A stretch of DNA of 64,000 bases, taken from assembly GCF_003788585.1 (NCBI RefSeq), contig NZ_AYKG01000012.1, forward strand, positions 62,001 through 126,000, written 5' to 3'. The stretch is from Salinisphaera japonica YTM-1. GTDB lineage: Bacteria > Pseudomonadota > Gammaproteobacteria > Nevskiales > Salinisphaeraceae. Positions 17,706-26,990 of this stretch are shown here, piece after piece. The first letter of the stretch is position 1; the number at the start of each line of letters is the position of its first letter. The translations under genes were made by a program, and so were the position numbers. Below the pieces are notes generated by a model. The model made no database searches, was not told the DNA's origin, and was given only the letters and a program-made list of their open reading frames with translations.

Positions 17706-18784
17706 AGATTCAGATCCGATTGCGGTGTATCCAGAAGACGCGCGATCACGGCCGGCACGCCGGGGCGTGCATCCGGGGCGAACCACGCGAGATTGGCATC
17801 CATGATACGAGTCATGCCCCGGCCCTGCACCCGATAGGCGTGAATATGCAGCACGAAGTGCGTAAAGCCGTGGCTGATCGGGGCAAGGCGTGTCTGTGAT
17901 TGCATCTCCAGGCCAAGACGCTCGCGACAAAAACTCGCGAGATCGTGATCTGCGCTAAGCTCGGGCAGACTCCACAGGCCGCCCCAGATGCCGCTCGGCG
18001 GGCGTTTCTCCAGCAACAGCCGCCCGGCCCCGTCTTCGACCACGAGCATGGTGGTCGTACGCTCCGGCCGTGTCTTCTTCTTGCGCGGTGCCGGAATCGC
18101 GTCTTGTATGCCGGCCTCGCGTGCCAGGCAGCCGTCGGCCAGCGGGCAGCCTCCGCACCTCGGCCGCCGGCGCGTGCACAACGTGGCCCCCAGATCCATG
18201 ATCGCCTGGGTGTAATCGGTGACGCGCGTGGCCGGCGTATAACGCTCGGCCAGCGGCCACAGGCTGTTTTCGTAGGCGCTGGTGCCGGGTGTAGCGGTAA
18301 CGCCGGCCAGGCGGGCGATCACACGCTTGGCATTGCCATCGAGAATCGGCGCCCAGATGCCAAACGCCTGGGCCACGATCGCACCGGCCGTGGAGCGCCC
18401 GATACCCGGCAAGGCCATGAGCCCGTCGACCGAGCGCGGGAAAGCGCCCTCGTGCTCATGGACCACCGTGCAGGCCGCGGCATGCAGGTTGCGCGCCCGG
18501 GCGTAATAGCCAAGCCCGGCCCAGTAAGCCATCACCGTGTCGTTATCAGCTGCGGCCAGCGTGGCTACATCGGGGAAACGGGCCATGAAGGCATTGAAGT
18601 AGTCGATGACCGTCGTGACCTGGGTCTGTTGCAGCATGATCTCGGCCACCCACACGCGATACGCCGTGCGCGGGTGTTGCCAGGGCAGATCATGCCGGCC
18701 GTGTTGATCGAACCATTCCAGCAGGCGATCAGCGATGGCCGCGGGCGGCTGTTGCGCCAGAATCTGGGCCGGGGTCTGGGTCAT
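17702..18784 (-). CDS. mutY: A/G-specific adenine DNA glycosylase MutY
   Basis: 360 aa. The helix-hairpin-helix reads LMALPGIGRSTAGAI, and the catalytic Asp lies in ILDGNAKRVIARL. The 4Fe-4S cluster has C-x6-C-x2-C-x5-C spacing (CTRRRPRCGGCPLADGC). A C-terminal MutT-like domain (about residues 235-355) contains LVVEDGAGRLLLEKRP and recognises 8-oxoG. MutY removes adenine mispaired with 8-oxoguanine. It is coupled by 4-bp overlaps to the SRPBCC gene upstream and to yggX downstream. Confidence 0.96.
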   Translation of the reverse strand: MTQTPAQILAQQPPAAIADRLLEWFDQHGRHDLPWQHPRTAYRVWVAEIMLQQTQVTTVIDYFNAFMARFPDVATLAAADNDTVMAYWAGLGYYARARNLHAAACTVVHEHEGAFPRSVDGLMALPGIGRSTAGAIVAQAFGIWAPILDGNAKRVIARLAGVTATPGTSAYENSLWPLAERYTPATRVTDYTQAIMDLGATLCTRRRPRCGGCPLADGCLAREAGIQDAIPAPRKKKTRPERTTTMLVVEDGAGRLLLEKRPPSGIWGGLWSLPELSADHDLASFCRERLGLEMQSQTRLAPISHGFTHFVLHIHAYRVQGRGMTRIMDANLAWFAPDARPGVPAVIARLLDTPQSDLNL

Positions 18785-19413
18785 GGCGAAGAGACGGATT
18801 CAGGGTTTCGCCGCCGAGCATTGGGGCGCATGGCCGCTTGTGCCACCGCCTCATCGGACAGGCCGGCGGCGACCTGTTCGATCGCGCGGCCGGTATCCAG
18901 CACCTGGCCGGCCAACGCCCGCCGGATAGCCCAGCTGCCGATCAGCGGCGGCACCCAGAAATCCGGCACGAGCGTGGCATCGAACACGATATGGGTGTGG
19001 CCGGGGCCCGCCGGCATGAACCGCCAGTGCGCCCGGCCTGTCTTGAAATCACCGGCGCCGGGCACGAAAGCCATATCCAGCTCGGTGGGCGGCATGCGCG
19101 ATAGGTTGGCGACCTGGCGCACTGTCTTGCAATAGAAGGCAACACACATCGACAGGCGCGAATCCAGTCGATCAGGGCCAACCAGGCGGCTGGACTCAAT
19201 CAGCTCGGCGGCCGCGGCCAGAGCTTCGAAGCGCGTGGCCGCGGCGTAGGCCCGGGACACGCCGAGATCTACATCCAGGCTGCCCTCGACCACGAAGGTC
19301 TTGGCATCGGGGGTATCCCTAGTCTCTACCGATAACGAGCCAAGCGCCGCCGCGCCCGCATGACCTGTCGCCAGCAGCAACAGCAGGCCGGCCACCCGTT
19401 TAAGAGCCGGCAT
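18781..19413 (-). CDS. SRPBCC-like exported protein of unknown function
   Basis: 210 aa with a Sec signal peptide (about 1-22, LLLLLATGHAGAAA). The rest resembles a START/SRPBCC ligand-binding fold: a long central strand region (LSMCVAFYCKTVRQVANLSRM), ...AHWRFMPAGPGHTHIVFDATLVPDFWVPPLIG, and a terminal helix (WAIRRALAGQVLDTGRAIEQVA). The VP..W.PP.IG arrangement is typical of such lipid-cavity proteins in proteobacteria. It sits between the AsmA-like protein and MutY with overlapping ends, so it is in the same transcript. A role in lipid handling is plausible but unproven. Confidence 0.72.
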   Translation of the reverse strand: MPALKRVAGLLLLLATGHAGAAALGSLSVETRDTPDAKTFVVEGSLDVDLGVSRAYAAATRFEALAAAAELIESSRLVGPDRLDSRLSMCVAFYCKTVRQVANLSRMPPTELDMAFVPGAGDFKTGRAHWRFMPAGPGHTHIVFDATLVPDFWVPPLIGSWAIRRALAGQVLDTGRAIEQVAAGLSDEAVAQAAMRPNARRRNPESVSSP

Positions 19414-21406
19414 CGGCGGATTGCGCGTTGTCAGGGGCCTTGATCACCGATAGATTAGGCGTCGGCGCGCCCAACGGGCCTTTCAGGCGTATCAGGATGG
19501 GCGGCTGAGCGCTCTTGCGCGGCGTGATACGAAACCGGTAGTCCAGCGTGTCGCCGTCCAACACATAGCGCCCTTTGCCCTCGCCGTGAAAACGTGTGTT
19601 CTGCCAGGCCATCTGTGTCGTGCGGGCAGTGCCCTGCTCGAAGACCGCAGTGGCCGCGAGTGCCTTGATCGGTGTCACGGACGTGCTGCTCTGCCCGGTG
19701 GCCTCGGCGCCACTCAGCCTCTTGATCGCACCGTCCAGATCGTAGCCGGCCAGGCGACCGTCAGTTAACGAGGCCGACAACGTGCCGTCCAGCGCTCCAA
19801 GCCGCTGGGCATCGGTTTCGCCACGGGTCGTGACTCGTGCATCGATATCAGCCAGCCCGGTCAAGCGCTGATCGCCCACCAGGTCGGATAACAACGCACC
19901 GATCGCGATATGGCGCAGCTGTGTGTCCAGGCTGTATATCGTGCTCTGGTCACGACGCTGGATACGCGCGCTGGCAGCCAGTCGACCGTTGTAGGCTGCT
20001 GCGGTGAGGCGCTCGATTCTCGCCTCGTTCGGACGTGCCGACAGGCTGGCTTCGGCATCAGCCAGGCGCAGCCCGGCGGCATCCAGATAATCCACGCGCA
20101 GCGTGCCGTGGAAACGACTGCGATCCAGCGCCGGCCAGAGCTGGTCCAGAGCGTGATCGTCGTCGCCGGCGGTGTCTTCTACCGAGACAGCCGCGCCGGA
20201 CTTGTCCACGGGTGGCAGATAATGATCGGCGTCCAGCCGATCGAGTTGCAGATCGAAACGCACCAGCGGATCGCCGAACTGGGCGATCGACGCACTGCCG
20301 GTCAGATGACTCTCGTCGAGCTGGGCGGCGATCTGCTTGAAACGCACGTGTTGCTCGTTGCCCTCGAACTGGGCATCGAAGCCGGCGTGGCCCAGGGCGG
20401 CCGTATCACGAATCAGCGGCGGGCGGATCCGCAGCTGCTGCAACACCGAGCGCGGCGAGAACGGCTTGATCGTCAGGCGCCCGTTATAGTGGGTGTGGCC
20501 GTTCAAATCCTTGCCGTCGATCTTGCCGGCCACGGCCAGACCGCCGCTCTGCAACAGAAAATCAGACAACGAATAACGCCCGGCCGCGAAATCCGCCTCG
20601 CCGCTGGCCGAGATGCTGGCCTCCTGCATCCCGCCCGGCACACTGTTGCCATCGATCAGCAGGTTCAGGTTTAACCGGGAGAACCGATAGAACCGATCCG
20701 CCAGATGGGGCTCGACTCGGGTCATCAGATACACCTCGGCACGTACCGCACTGTCTGCGCGGCGCAGCCGGCCGGTGATTTCCAGACGAAACGGCGAGCC
20801 GTCGGTCATGCGCCCGGTCTGGACGCGCCCGCCGCGCCATTGCCAGGTCCGGTCGCGTACGCCGTCGACATAGCGAATCCTGGCGTCGTTGATCTCCAGC
20901 GCGCTGACCGACATCGAAGACAGTGGCAGCTCTGATGTGGCGACACCACTGCGAACAGCCGCATTCGGCGCGCCCAGCGCCTGGCCCGGGCCGGCCGCCA
21001 GCGCGTCGATGATGCCTTGCCAGTTGTTCTGGCCGTCGCGGTTGCGGGCCAGCATCATCTCCAATCCGGAAATGGTCACCGTGCCCACGGCCAGTTTGCC
21101 GGCCATCAGCGACAGCGGGCGCGGGCTCACGTCGACGCGTTTGATACGCGCCAGCTGCCTGGCGCCGATATCGCCGGGGTTGTCGATCTCGATGGTTTTC
21201 AACACCACGGCCGGGAAAGGCAGCAGATTCAGCTCGATCGGGCCCTGAATACGGACCTGTCGCCCCACCGCCTCGGTGGCCAGGGCCTCGATCCGGCTGC
21301 GATACGCGCCGGGATCGAAACTGACGTACAGCCAAGTGAGCGTGGCCGCCCCGGCCAGGCCCACGGCAGCGACGACGCCCAGCGCCCATCGATGCCAGCG
21401 TTTCAT
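19400..21406 (-). CDS. AsmA family protein
   Basis: About 668 aa from the ATG at 21406 ([19 protein letters not shown]), which gives one N-terminal membrane anchor (about 6-28). The AsmA pattern follows directly: [31 protein letters not shown], and later the C-terminal AsmA_2 part ([21 protein letters not shown]...). AsmA-like proteins form long beta-groove structures thought to move phospholipid between inner and outer membrane. It heads the asmA-SRPBCC-mutY-yggX series; its end overlaps the next gene by 14 bp. Confidence 0.9.
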   Translation of the reverse strand: MKRWHRWALGVVAAVGLAGAATLTWLYVSFDPGAYRSRIEALATEAVGRQVRIQGPIELNLLPFPAVVLKTIEIDNPGDIGARQLARIKRVDVSPRPLSLMAGKLAVGTVTISGLEMMLARNRDGQNNWQGIIDALAAGPGQALGAPNAAVRSGVATSELPLSSMSVSALEINDARIRYVDGVRDRTWQWRGGRVQTGRMTDGSPFRLEITGRLRRADSAVRAEVYLMTRVEPHLADRFYRFSRLNLNLLIDGNSVPGGMQEASISASGEADFAAGRYSLSDFLLQSGGLAVAGKIDGKDLNGHTHYNGRLTIKPFSPRSVLQQLRIRPPLIRDTAALGHAGFDAQFEGNEQHVRFKQIAAQLDESHLTGSASIAQFGDPLVRFDLQLDRLDADHYLPPVDKSGAAVSVEDTAGDDDHALDQLWPALDRSRFHGTLRVDYLDAAGLRLADAEASLSARPNEARIERLTAAAYNGRLAASARIQRRDQSTIYSLDTQLRHIAIGALLSDLVGDQRLTGLADIDARVTTRGETDAQRLGALDGTLSASLTDGRLAGYDLDGAIKRLSGAEATGQSSTSVTPIKALAATAVFEQGTARTTQMAWQNTRFHGEGKGRYVLDGDTLDYRFRITPRKSAQPPILIRLKGPLGAPTPNLSVIKAPDNAQSADAGS

Positions 21407-21585
21407 CGGACGGTCGCGCCCGTGTTGTGATTGGTCATGTCTCGTCCTGCAAGCACGCCCGGCTCGGGTTATTCTATCGCCCCGCCGAGGGTCATGGATC
21501 AGTGCGTATGCCGCCAGCCCACCCACCGGTGGTGACAACATACAAGGGTTCGCTCATACCCGGGCTGATGCGGCGATCCGCACCA

Positions 21586-22602
21586 ATGAACATCGATACT
21601 ATGCAGATAGAAGTCAACGGCCAGACCATCGCGTGCGCTGACGATGCCACACTCGCCGGCGTGCTGACTGAACTGGGCTACGGCGGCCAGCGGGTTGCCG
21701 TGGAACACAACGGCCGGATCGTGCCGAGCACCGAGCACGACACCACGTCGATCGCCGCGGGCGACCGGCTCGAGATCGTGCACGCCATCGGCGGCGGCCA
21801 GGCCGAAAGCGTGGCCGACACGTTTACCGTGGCTGGGCGTACGTTTGCCTCGCGTCTATTGGTCGGCACCGGCAAATATGCCGATCTGGACGAGACCGAT
21901 GCCGCCATCACGGCCTCGGGGGCCGAGATCGTGACGCTGGCTATTCGTCGCACGCCGGCATTGACCGATCCGGAGGCGCGCGCCGCGCGCAACCTGCTGG
22001 ACGTGGTGCCGCCCGAGAAATACACCCTGTTGCCCAATACCGCGGGCTGTTACAGCGCCGACGAGGCCGTGCGCACCTGTCGCATGGCGCGCGAACTGCT
22101 GGGTGGGCACAGCCTGGTCAAGCTGGAAGTCATCGGCGACGAGAAGACATTGTATCCCGATGTGGCCGAAACGCTGGTCGCCGCCCGCGAGCTGGTGGCC
22201 GACGGGTTCGACGTGATGGTCTATACCAGCGACGACCCGATCATCGCGCGCAAACTCGAAGACATCGGCTGCTGCGCGATCATGCCGCTGGCCGGGCCGA
22301 TCGGCTCCGGGCTGGGGATTCAGAACCGCTACAACGTGGCCGAAATCGTGGCCCATGCCAATGTGCCGGTGCTGGTTGATGCCGGCGTGGGCACCGCCTC
22401 GGATGCCGCGATTGCCATGGAGCTGGGCTGCGACGGCGTGTTGCTCAACACCGCCATCGCCAGCGCCGGCAAGCCGGTCTTGATGGCCCAGGCCATGCGT
22501 CATGCCGTGATTGCCGGGCGCCAGGCCTATCTGGCCGGGCGCATGCCGCGGCGGCGTTATGCCTCGGCGTCCTCGCCCATGACCGATCTGCCGTTCCAAT
22601 GA
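21586..22602 (+). CDS. thiG: Bifunctional sulfur carrier ThiS - thiazole synthase ThiG fusion
   Basis: About 338 aa. Residues 1-71 are a ubiquitin-like ThiS domain ending in the Gly-Gly that normally receives the thiocarboxylate (HAIGGG, 67-71). Residues ~78-330 are Thi[13 protein letters not shown], the catalytic Lys in [11 protein letters not shown] (K179) and the phosphate-binding [15 protein letters not shown]. It builds the thiazole phosphate of thiamine from deoxyxylulose phosphate. The start is ATG 21586 (21601 also possible). ThiSG fusions are known, but the internal Gly-Gly raises the question of how the carrier end is freed. It overlaps trmB by ATGA. Confidence 0.93.
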   Translation: MNIDTMQIEVNGQTIACADDATLAGVLTELGYGGQRVAVEHNGRIVPSTEHDTTSIAAGDRLEIVHAIGGGQAESVADTFTVAGRTFASRLLVGTGKYADLDETDAAITASGAEIVTLAIRRTPALTDPEARAARNLLDVVPPEKYTLLPNTAGCYSADEAVRTCRMARELLGGHSLVKLEVIGDEKTLYPDVAETLVAARELVADGFDVMVYTSDDPIIARKLEDIGCCAIMPLAGPIGSGLGIQNRYNVAEIVAHANVPVLVDAGVGTASDAAIAMELGCDGVLLNTAIASAGKPVLMAQAMRHAVIAGRQAYLAGRMPRRRYASASSPMTDLPFQ

Positions 22603-23300
22603 GCCAGACCGATCAGGCGCCGCGCGACACCCCGCGCCGTATCAAGAGCTTCGTCAAGCGCGAAGGCCGGCTCACGTCGGGCCAGGAAAAGAACCTGGCC
22701 GCGCTGTGGCCGCGCTACGGGTTGAATAAACCCGACACGCCGCTCGACTGGGCGGGTGTTTTCGGCCGCGATGCGCATCGCACGCTAGAGATCGGCTTCG
22801 GTGCCGGCGAGGTCCTGGCCGATCTGGCCATCAACGACGCCGCGCGCGATTTCATCGGTATCGAGGTCTATCGCAACGGCGTGGGCCGCCTGCTGGGCGC
22901 GCTAGATGCTGCCGGGGCCACCAACGCGCGTGTCTTTCAGGATGACGCAGTCGAGGTGCTGGCCGCCGGCTTTGCCGATGATTCATTGCACGAAGTCCTG
23001 CTCTATTTTCCCGATCCCTGGCCGAAGAAACGCCACCACAAGCGCCGGATCGTCCAACCTGTCTTCGCCGACGAGATTGCGCGCGTGCTGGCCCCGGGCG
23101 GGATATGGCGGCTGGCGACCGACTGGGAGAACTACGCCCGGCACATGCGTGAGGTGCTGGATGTGCATCCTGCGTTCGACAACATCGGCGATGCCAACGG
23201 CTATGTCAGCGCCCCGCCGCGCCGTGATACACGCTTTGAAAACCGCGGGATCAACAAAGGCCACGTCGTACACGATATGGCTTATCGCCGGCGCGGCTAG
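22599..23300 (+). CDS. trmB: tRNA (guanine-N7-)-methyltransferase
   Basis: 233 aa. The SAM-binding motif [14 protein letters not shown] lies at about residues 63-76, and the family signature [15 protein letters not shown] at about 137-151. It methylates G46 of the variable loop of many tRNAs. It is translationally coupled to the ThiSG gene by a 4-bp overlap, a common gammaproteobacterial arrangement. A hairpin with a T-rich tail follows at 23390-23416. Confidence 0.96.
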   Translation: MSQTDQAPRDTPRRIKSFVKREGRLTSGQEKNLAALWPRYGLNKPDTPLDWAGVFGRDAHRTLEIGFGAGEVLADLAINDAARDFIGIEVYRNGVGRLLGALDAAGATNARVFQDDAVEVLAAGFADDSLHEVLLYFPDPWPKKRHHKRRIVQPVFADEIARVLAPGGIWRLATDWENYARHMREVLDVHPAFDNIGDANGYVSAPPRRDTRFENRGINKGHVVHDMAYRRRG

Positions 23301-23389
23301 CGGCATGCTTTTTGCCTTTCGATTCGGGTTCGACCAACGGCGCGTGGTCTGTTGCAGCCCGAGGCGCTAGCGTAGCCACGGTCGAAGTT

Positions 23390-23416
23390 GCCGCAGGTGC
23401 GGCTTTTCGTTTTTTG
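23390..23416 (+). terminator. Rho-independent terminator after trmB
   Basis: Stem gccgc / gcggc with a 4-base loop, followed by ttttcgtttttt. It lies between trmB and the TRAP small permease gene. Confidence 0.7.
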
Positions 23417-23426
23417 GGGGAATGGC

Positions 23427-24026
23427 ATGACCGAGGGATCGCAAGCGGGCCGACGCTCACCCGTGCTCGTCGTACTCGAGGCTGTCGACCGCGTGCTCGG
23501 GTGGGCCGAGCGGGTGATCGTGGCAGGCAGCGTGCTGGTCATGGCGCTGCTCATGGCCGCCCACGTGGTGGGCAATCTTGTCTTTGGCTCGGGCATTCCC
23601 GGCACGTACGAGATCACCGAGCTTTTGATCGTGGTCATGACGTTCGTGGGCGTGGGCTATGCCACGCGCTGTGCCCGCCATATCAGCATGTCGGCCATCT
23701 ACGACACCCTGTCCGGCGCGCCGCGCAAGGCGCTGTTAATCCTCATCAGCCTGGGCACCGGGGCGCTGATGTTCTATTTCGCCTACAAGTCGGCCCAGTA
23801 CGATCTTCAGATCTTCGATCGGGGCCGGGTCAGCTCGTCGGTTGGCATTCCACTATGGATGGTCTATCTGGCCTTGCCGATCGGCTTCTCGCTGGCCGGA
23901 CTCCAGTATCTGTTGACCATCGTGCGCAACTTGGCAAGCCCCGGCACCTGGCGCTCGTTTCGTGAGCGCGAGGGCTATGCCGATGTCCCCGACTCGGGTG
24001 ATGCCACCGACGGGGGCCTGTCATGA
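23427..24026 (+). CDS. TRAP transporter small permease (DctQ-like)
   Basis: About 199 aa from the ATG at 23427, preceded by a gggggaa ribosome binding site. It has four membrane helices (about 32-53, 65-85, 107-128 and 148-168) as expected for DctQ, including the family-typical CARHISMSAIYDTL segment. It is the small membrane partner of the DctM permease, whose start overlaps its stop by 4 bp. The likely binding protein gene lies on the other strand, across a repeat region. Confidence 0.92.
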   Translation: MTEGSQAGRRSPVLVVLEAVDRVLGWAERVIVAGSVLVMALLMAAHVVGNLVFGSGIPGTYEITELLIVVMTFVGVGYATRCARHISMSAIYDTLSGAPRKALLILISLGTGALMFYFAYKSAQYDLQIFDRGRVSSSVGIPLWMVYLALPIGFSLAGLQYLLTIVRNLASPGTWRSFREREGYADVPDSGDATDGGLS

Positions 24027-25309
24027 CGCTTTGGCTGGGCTTGATCATGCTGGTGCTGCTGCTCATGGGCTTTCCCATGATGGTGCCGCTGGCCGTGGGA
24101 ACATTGTTCATGATGTTCACGGGCATGACGTTTTTCGGCCCCGATCAGATGGTCTCGTGGATGATCACGGGCGTGGGCAGCTGGGTGCTGGCGGCGGTTC
24201 CGATGTTCATCTTCGCCGCGGATATCCTCACCAAGGGTCATACCGCCAACCGCTTGCTAGATCTGGTGGATTCGTTCACGCGCCACCTGCGCGGCGGCCT
24301 GCCGATCACCACCGCCGTCTCCTGTGCTCTGTTTGGTGCCGTGTCGGGCTCCACGCAGGCCACGGTGGTGGCCATGGGCGGGCCCATGCGCCCGCGCCTG
24401 CTCGCCAAGGGTTATTCCGATAGTTTTGCCCTGGCGCTGATCATCAACGCCTCCGATGTGGCCCTGCTGATTCCACCGTCCATCGGCTTCATCGTCTACG
24501 GCGTGGTGATGAAGACCTCGATCGGCGATCTGTTTCTGGCCGGTATCCTCCCCGGCCTGCTGATCATGCTGCTGTTCGCGCTCTATTGTTATATCGGCGC
24601 GCGGATCCAGAAGATCACGCCCGAGCCCAAGGCCAGCTGGGGCAACCGGCTGGTCGCATTACGGCGTACCCTGCTGCCGCTGGGCTTTCCGGTTCTGGTC
24701 GTCGGCGGCATCTACGGCGGTTATTTCAGCGCGGTGGAGGCCTCGGCCGTAGCCGTGGCCTATGCCTTCGTGCTGGAAGTCATCATCTATCGCCAGGTCA
24801 GTATCCGGGATCTGGGATCCATCGCGCTTTCGACCGGGCTGATCACCGCCGTAGTCTTCGTGCTCGTGGCCATGGGCGCTGCGTTTTCCCAGACCATCGG
24901 CACCGCGGGCATCCCCGAGGCCGTGCTGGGCCCGGCGATCGATGCCATTGGCACCAACCAGTTTTTGGCGCTTCTGTTGATCGCTGCCGCTTTCTTCGTC
25001 GGCTGTATGTTCGTCGACCCGATCGTGGTGATCCTGATTCTGGTGCCGATCTTCAAACCGCTGGTGGAATCCGCGGGGCTGGACCCGGTCCACGTTGGCG
25101 TGATCGTTACCCTGCAAGCCGCCATCGGCTCGGCCACGCCGCCGTTCGGCTGTGACATCTTCACCGCCATCGCCGTCTTTCGCCGACCGTACATGGATGT
25201 CATCCGCGGCACCCCGCCGTTCATCGCCATTCTCATGCTCGCGACCCTGATCCTTATCCTCTTCCCGCAGATCTCGTTGCTGCTGCCCTCGCTTGGGGGT
25301 GCTTCGTAG
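24023..25309 (+). CDS. TRAP transporter large permease (DctM-like)
   Basis: 428 aa, standard DctM length, with about 11-12 membrane segments. Conserved family features include GGLPITTAVSCALFGAVSGS near residue 92, LLIPPSIGFIVYG near 152, and the C-terminal SATPPFGCDIFTA motif. It forms the ion-coupled transport channel with the DctQ subunit encoded immediately upstream. The substrate is not visible from the sequence; the binding protein encoded at 25792-26808 probably defines it. Confidence 0.94.
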   Translation: MTLWLGLIMLVLLLMGFPMMVPLAVGTLFMMFTGMTFFGPDQMVSWMITGVGSWVLAAVPMFIFAADILTKGHTANRLLDLVDSFTRHLRGGLPITTAVSCALFGAVSGSTQATVVAMGGPMRPRLLAKGYSDSFALALIINASDVALLIPPSIGFIVYGVVMKTSIGDLFLAGILPGLLIMLLFALYCYIGARIQKITPEPKASWGNRLVALRRTLLPLGFPVLVVGGIYGGYFSAVEASAVAVAYAFVLEVIIYRQVSIRDLGSIALSTGLITAVVFVLVAMGAAFSQTIGTAGIPEAVLGPAIDAIGTNQFLALLLIAAAFFVGCMFVDPIVVILILVPIFKPLVESAGLDPVHVGVIVTLQAAIGSATPPFGCDIFTAIAVFRRPYMDVIRGTPPFIAILMLATLILILFPQISLLLPSLGGAS

Positions 25310-25340
25310 ATCGGGGGCTTCGTTCTTTTAGGACTATCCG

Positions 25341-25405
25341 CAGATTTCGCAGATTTCGCAGATTTCGCAGATTTCGCAGATTTCGCAGATTTCGCAGATT
25401 GCACA
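25341..25405. repeat. Tandem array of cagatttcg, six perfect 9-bp units plus degenerate ends
   Basis: Six exact copies run from 25341 to 25394, followed by cagattg and cacagatttt variants, with tccg in front. The 9-bp period keeps the reading frame, so the array reads as repeated tripeptides on both strands, but no gene signals accompany it. Confidence 0.95.
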
Positions 25406-25483
25406 GATTTTGCGGTTTGGCGGACGAATCGATGCGGACACGGGGCGCCTTTTGCCTCGTGCGCTTCGTTCCGCAAAGCATTT

Positions 25484-25699
25484 GTCCGCAGATGGACGCA
25501 GATTTACGCAGATGGCGGTTCGGCTTGTATGGCGCAGCAGAATCAAGGCGCCACGACTCTTGTCGGCTACGATTCCGCTTTCAAAAAACCAAGCTCTTCA
25601 CAAGAGTCATCAAACGAGCACCGAAAGCCGTAGCGCCCGGATTTCTCTAGCGCGCCGCAGAGCAACCGCATCTGCGTAAATCTGCGTCCATCTGCGGAT
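25484..25699. mobile_element. MITE-like element with ~35-bp terminal inverted repeats
   Basis: Left end tccgcagatggacgcagatt... (25484-25519); right end (25664-25699) is its near-perfect reverse complement. The ~145-bp interior is non-coding and has a diverged relative at about 28267-28480 with shared words (gagcaccgaa, gtggcgcccg / gtagcgcccg, accgcat). No transposase is encoded, and I could not identify target-site duplications. Confidence 0.55.
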
Positions 25700-25738
25700 T
25701 GCCCTAAAGAACGAAGCCCCACACCAAATCGCGGGCAC

Positions 25739-25766
25739 AAAAAAGCCGGGCCACGAAGGCCCGGCT
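25739..25766 (-). terminator. Rho-independent terminator after dctP
   Basis: A 9-bp stem agccgggcc / ggcccggct with loop acgaa, followed on the minus strand by six T (25738-25743). It lies downstream of the binding protein gene that ends at 25792. Confidence 0.88.
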
Positions 25767-25791
25767 GGCTTTGGCGGCGCGTGGCGCTTGA

Positions 25792-26808
25792 TCAGTTTTT
25801 GGCGTTATCGAACTCGCGCAGCAGGATGTTCAGGGCTTCCTTGCCCTGGGCGCCGGTGTCTTTCACGAACGTCTGGCGCACCGGCTGGGCCAGTTTGCGG
25901 AAGGCGTTGCGCTGGGCATCGTCGAGTTTGATGACCTTGATATCCGACTTGGATTTGATGGTATCCAGGCGTTTTTCATTGAACTCGGACTGGATATCGT
26001 AGCCGGTCTTGACCAGACCCTGGGTCACGCTCTTGACCATTTTCTGCTGGTCGGCGGTGAGGTCTTGCCACCAGTCGAGGTTGCTCATCAGCGTGGCCAC
26101 GAACTGCGACTGGTCGGCGAAGATCATGTAGTCCTGGACTTCATAAAAGCCCATTTCTTCATGCGCGAACACCGGCTGGATATTGCCCTCGGCCTGGCCC
26201 TGCTGCAGCGCGCTGTAGAGTTCGCCGTAGGCGATGCTGATGGGACTGGCGCCGTAGGCCTTGTAAGTGGCGCGCAAAAGGCTGTTGTCCATGACCCGAA
26301 TCTGCAGGTTCTTCATATCGGCCGGTGTCTCGATCGCCTTGTTGGCGGTCCAGACCTGATAGCCCTCGGGCAGCTCGGCCAGCGGCTTCAGGCCGCGCTT
26401 GGCGAACGCATCCTGCCAGGGCTTGCTTTCGAGAAACGCCGGCGAGTTCAGAACCTGGGCGGTCTTCCACTGATCCGACGGCATGACGAAGTTCAGCGAG
26501 AGCAGCTGGGATTCAGGCACCGTACCGCCCAGCGCGCCCGAGCCGAAGCCGATCTGGATCGCCCCGCTCTGTACCGCGTCATACAGCGCGGAATAGGTTG
26601 ACCCCCATTTGCCGTAAGGCAGCAGCTGCACGGTGATATCGCCGTCGCTCTTGGCCTCGATCTGTTTCTTGAACGCTTCGGCGTAGGCGTATTGCACGCT
26701 GGTCTTGGTCTCTTCCAGACCCACGCGCCAGGTTTCTGCCTGAGCCAGTGTGCTCATGCCGGCCAGGCCAAGCGCGGCTGCCGTGAATACGAATTGACGT
26801 AGTTTCAT
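25792..26808 (-). CDS. TRAP transporter substrate-binding protein (DctP-like)
   Basis: About 338 aa from the ATG at 26808 (MKLRQFVFTAAALGL); the ribosome binding site aaaggggg sits 6 bases upstream, and a further ATG directly before it is also possible. A Sec signal peptide ends near TLAQAETW. The mature protein has DctP features: an N-terminal ligand lobe, the LQIRVMDNSLLRATYKAYGASP hinge, and the GELYSALQQGQAEGNIQP segment, where an Arg commonly binds a carboxylate. It probably feeds the DctQM permease at 23427-25309, although it is on the opposite strand. Confidence 0.92.
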   Translation of the reverse strand: MKLRQFVFTAAALGLAGMSTLAQAETWRVGLEETKTSVQYAYAEAFKKQIEAKSDGDITVQLLPYGKWGSTYSALYDAVQSGAIQIGFGSGALGGTVPESQLLSLNFVMPSDQWKTAQVLNSPAFLESKPWQDAFAKRGLKPLAELPEGYQVWTANKAIETPADMKNLQIRVMDNSLLRATYKAYGASPISIAYGELYSALQQGQAEGNIQPVFAHEEMGFYEVQDYMIFADQSQFVATLMSNLDWWQDLTADQQKMVKSVTQGLVKTGYDIQSEFNEKRLDTIKSKSDIKVIKLDDAQRNAFRKLAQPVRQTFVKDTGAQGKEALNILLREFDNAKN

Positions 26809-26990
26809 CATTGTCCCCCTTTGGATTGCAACGGCCTCAGATAAGAGCAAGGACGATGCCATGTCAACTGGGCGGGCTTTGTTTGGCCATACAACGACCG
26901 GCCTGATACGACGCCATATCCTGGTTTAAACTGCCGCGCATCCATACCGGCCGGGCCGTATCGCGACTCCGGCCATGACAAGGAATCCGC

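Larger units (their letters stand above)
25310..25738. repeat. Intergenic repeat block between convergent TRAP genes
   Basis: No gene is supported here. The region holds a tandem 9-mer array (25341-25400), then a diverged stretch ending ggggcgcc, then an element bounded by 35-bp inverted repeats (25484-25519 and 25664-25699). Short frames through it only translate the repeats. Segments of this block recur at 28.1-28.8 kb. Confidence 0.85.

Noticed and set aside
21407-21585. TPP riboswitch upstream of the ThiSG gene
   Set aside because: I found no THI-box core sequences in this stretch.
25341-25405. Possible CRISPR array
   Set aside because: The repeats are direct 9-bp units with no spacers, and no cas genes are present.
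25254-25546. Small proteins rich in repeated tripeptides across the 25 kb block
   Set aside because: They are only the 9-bp tandem repeat read in different frames, without ribosome binding sites or homology I recognise.
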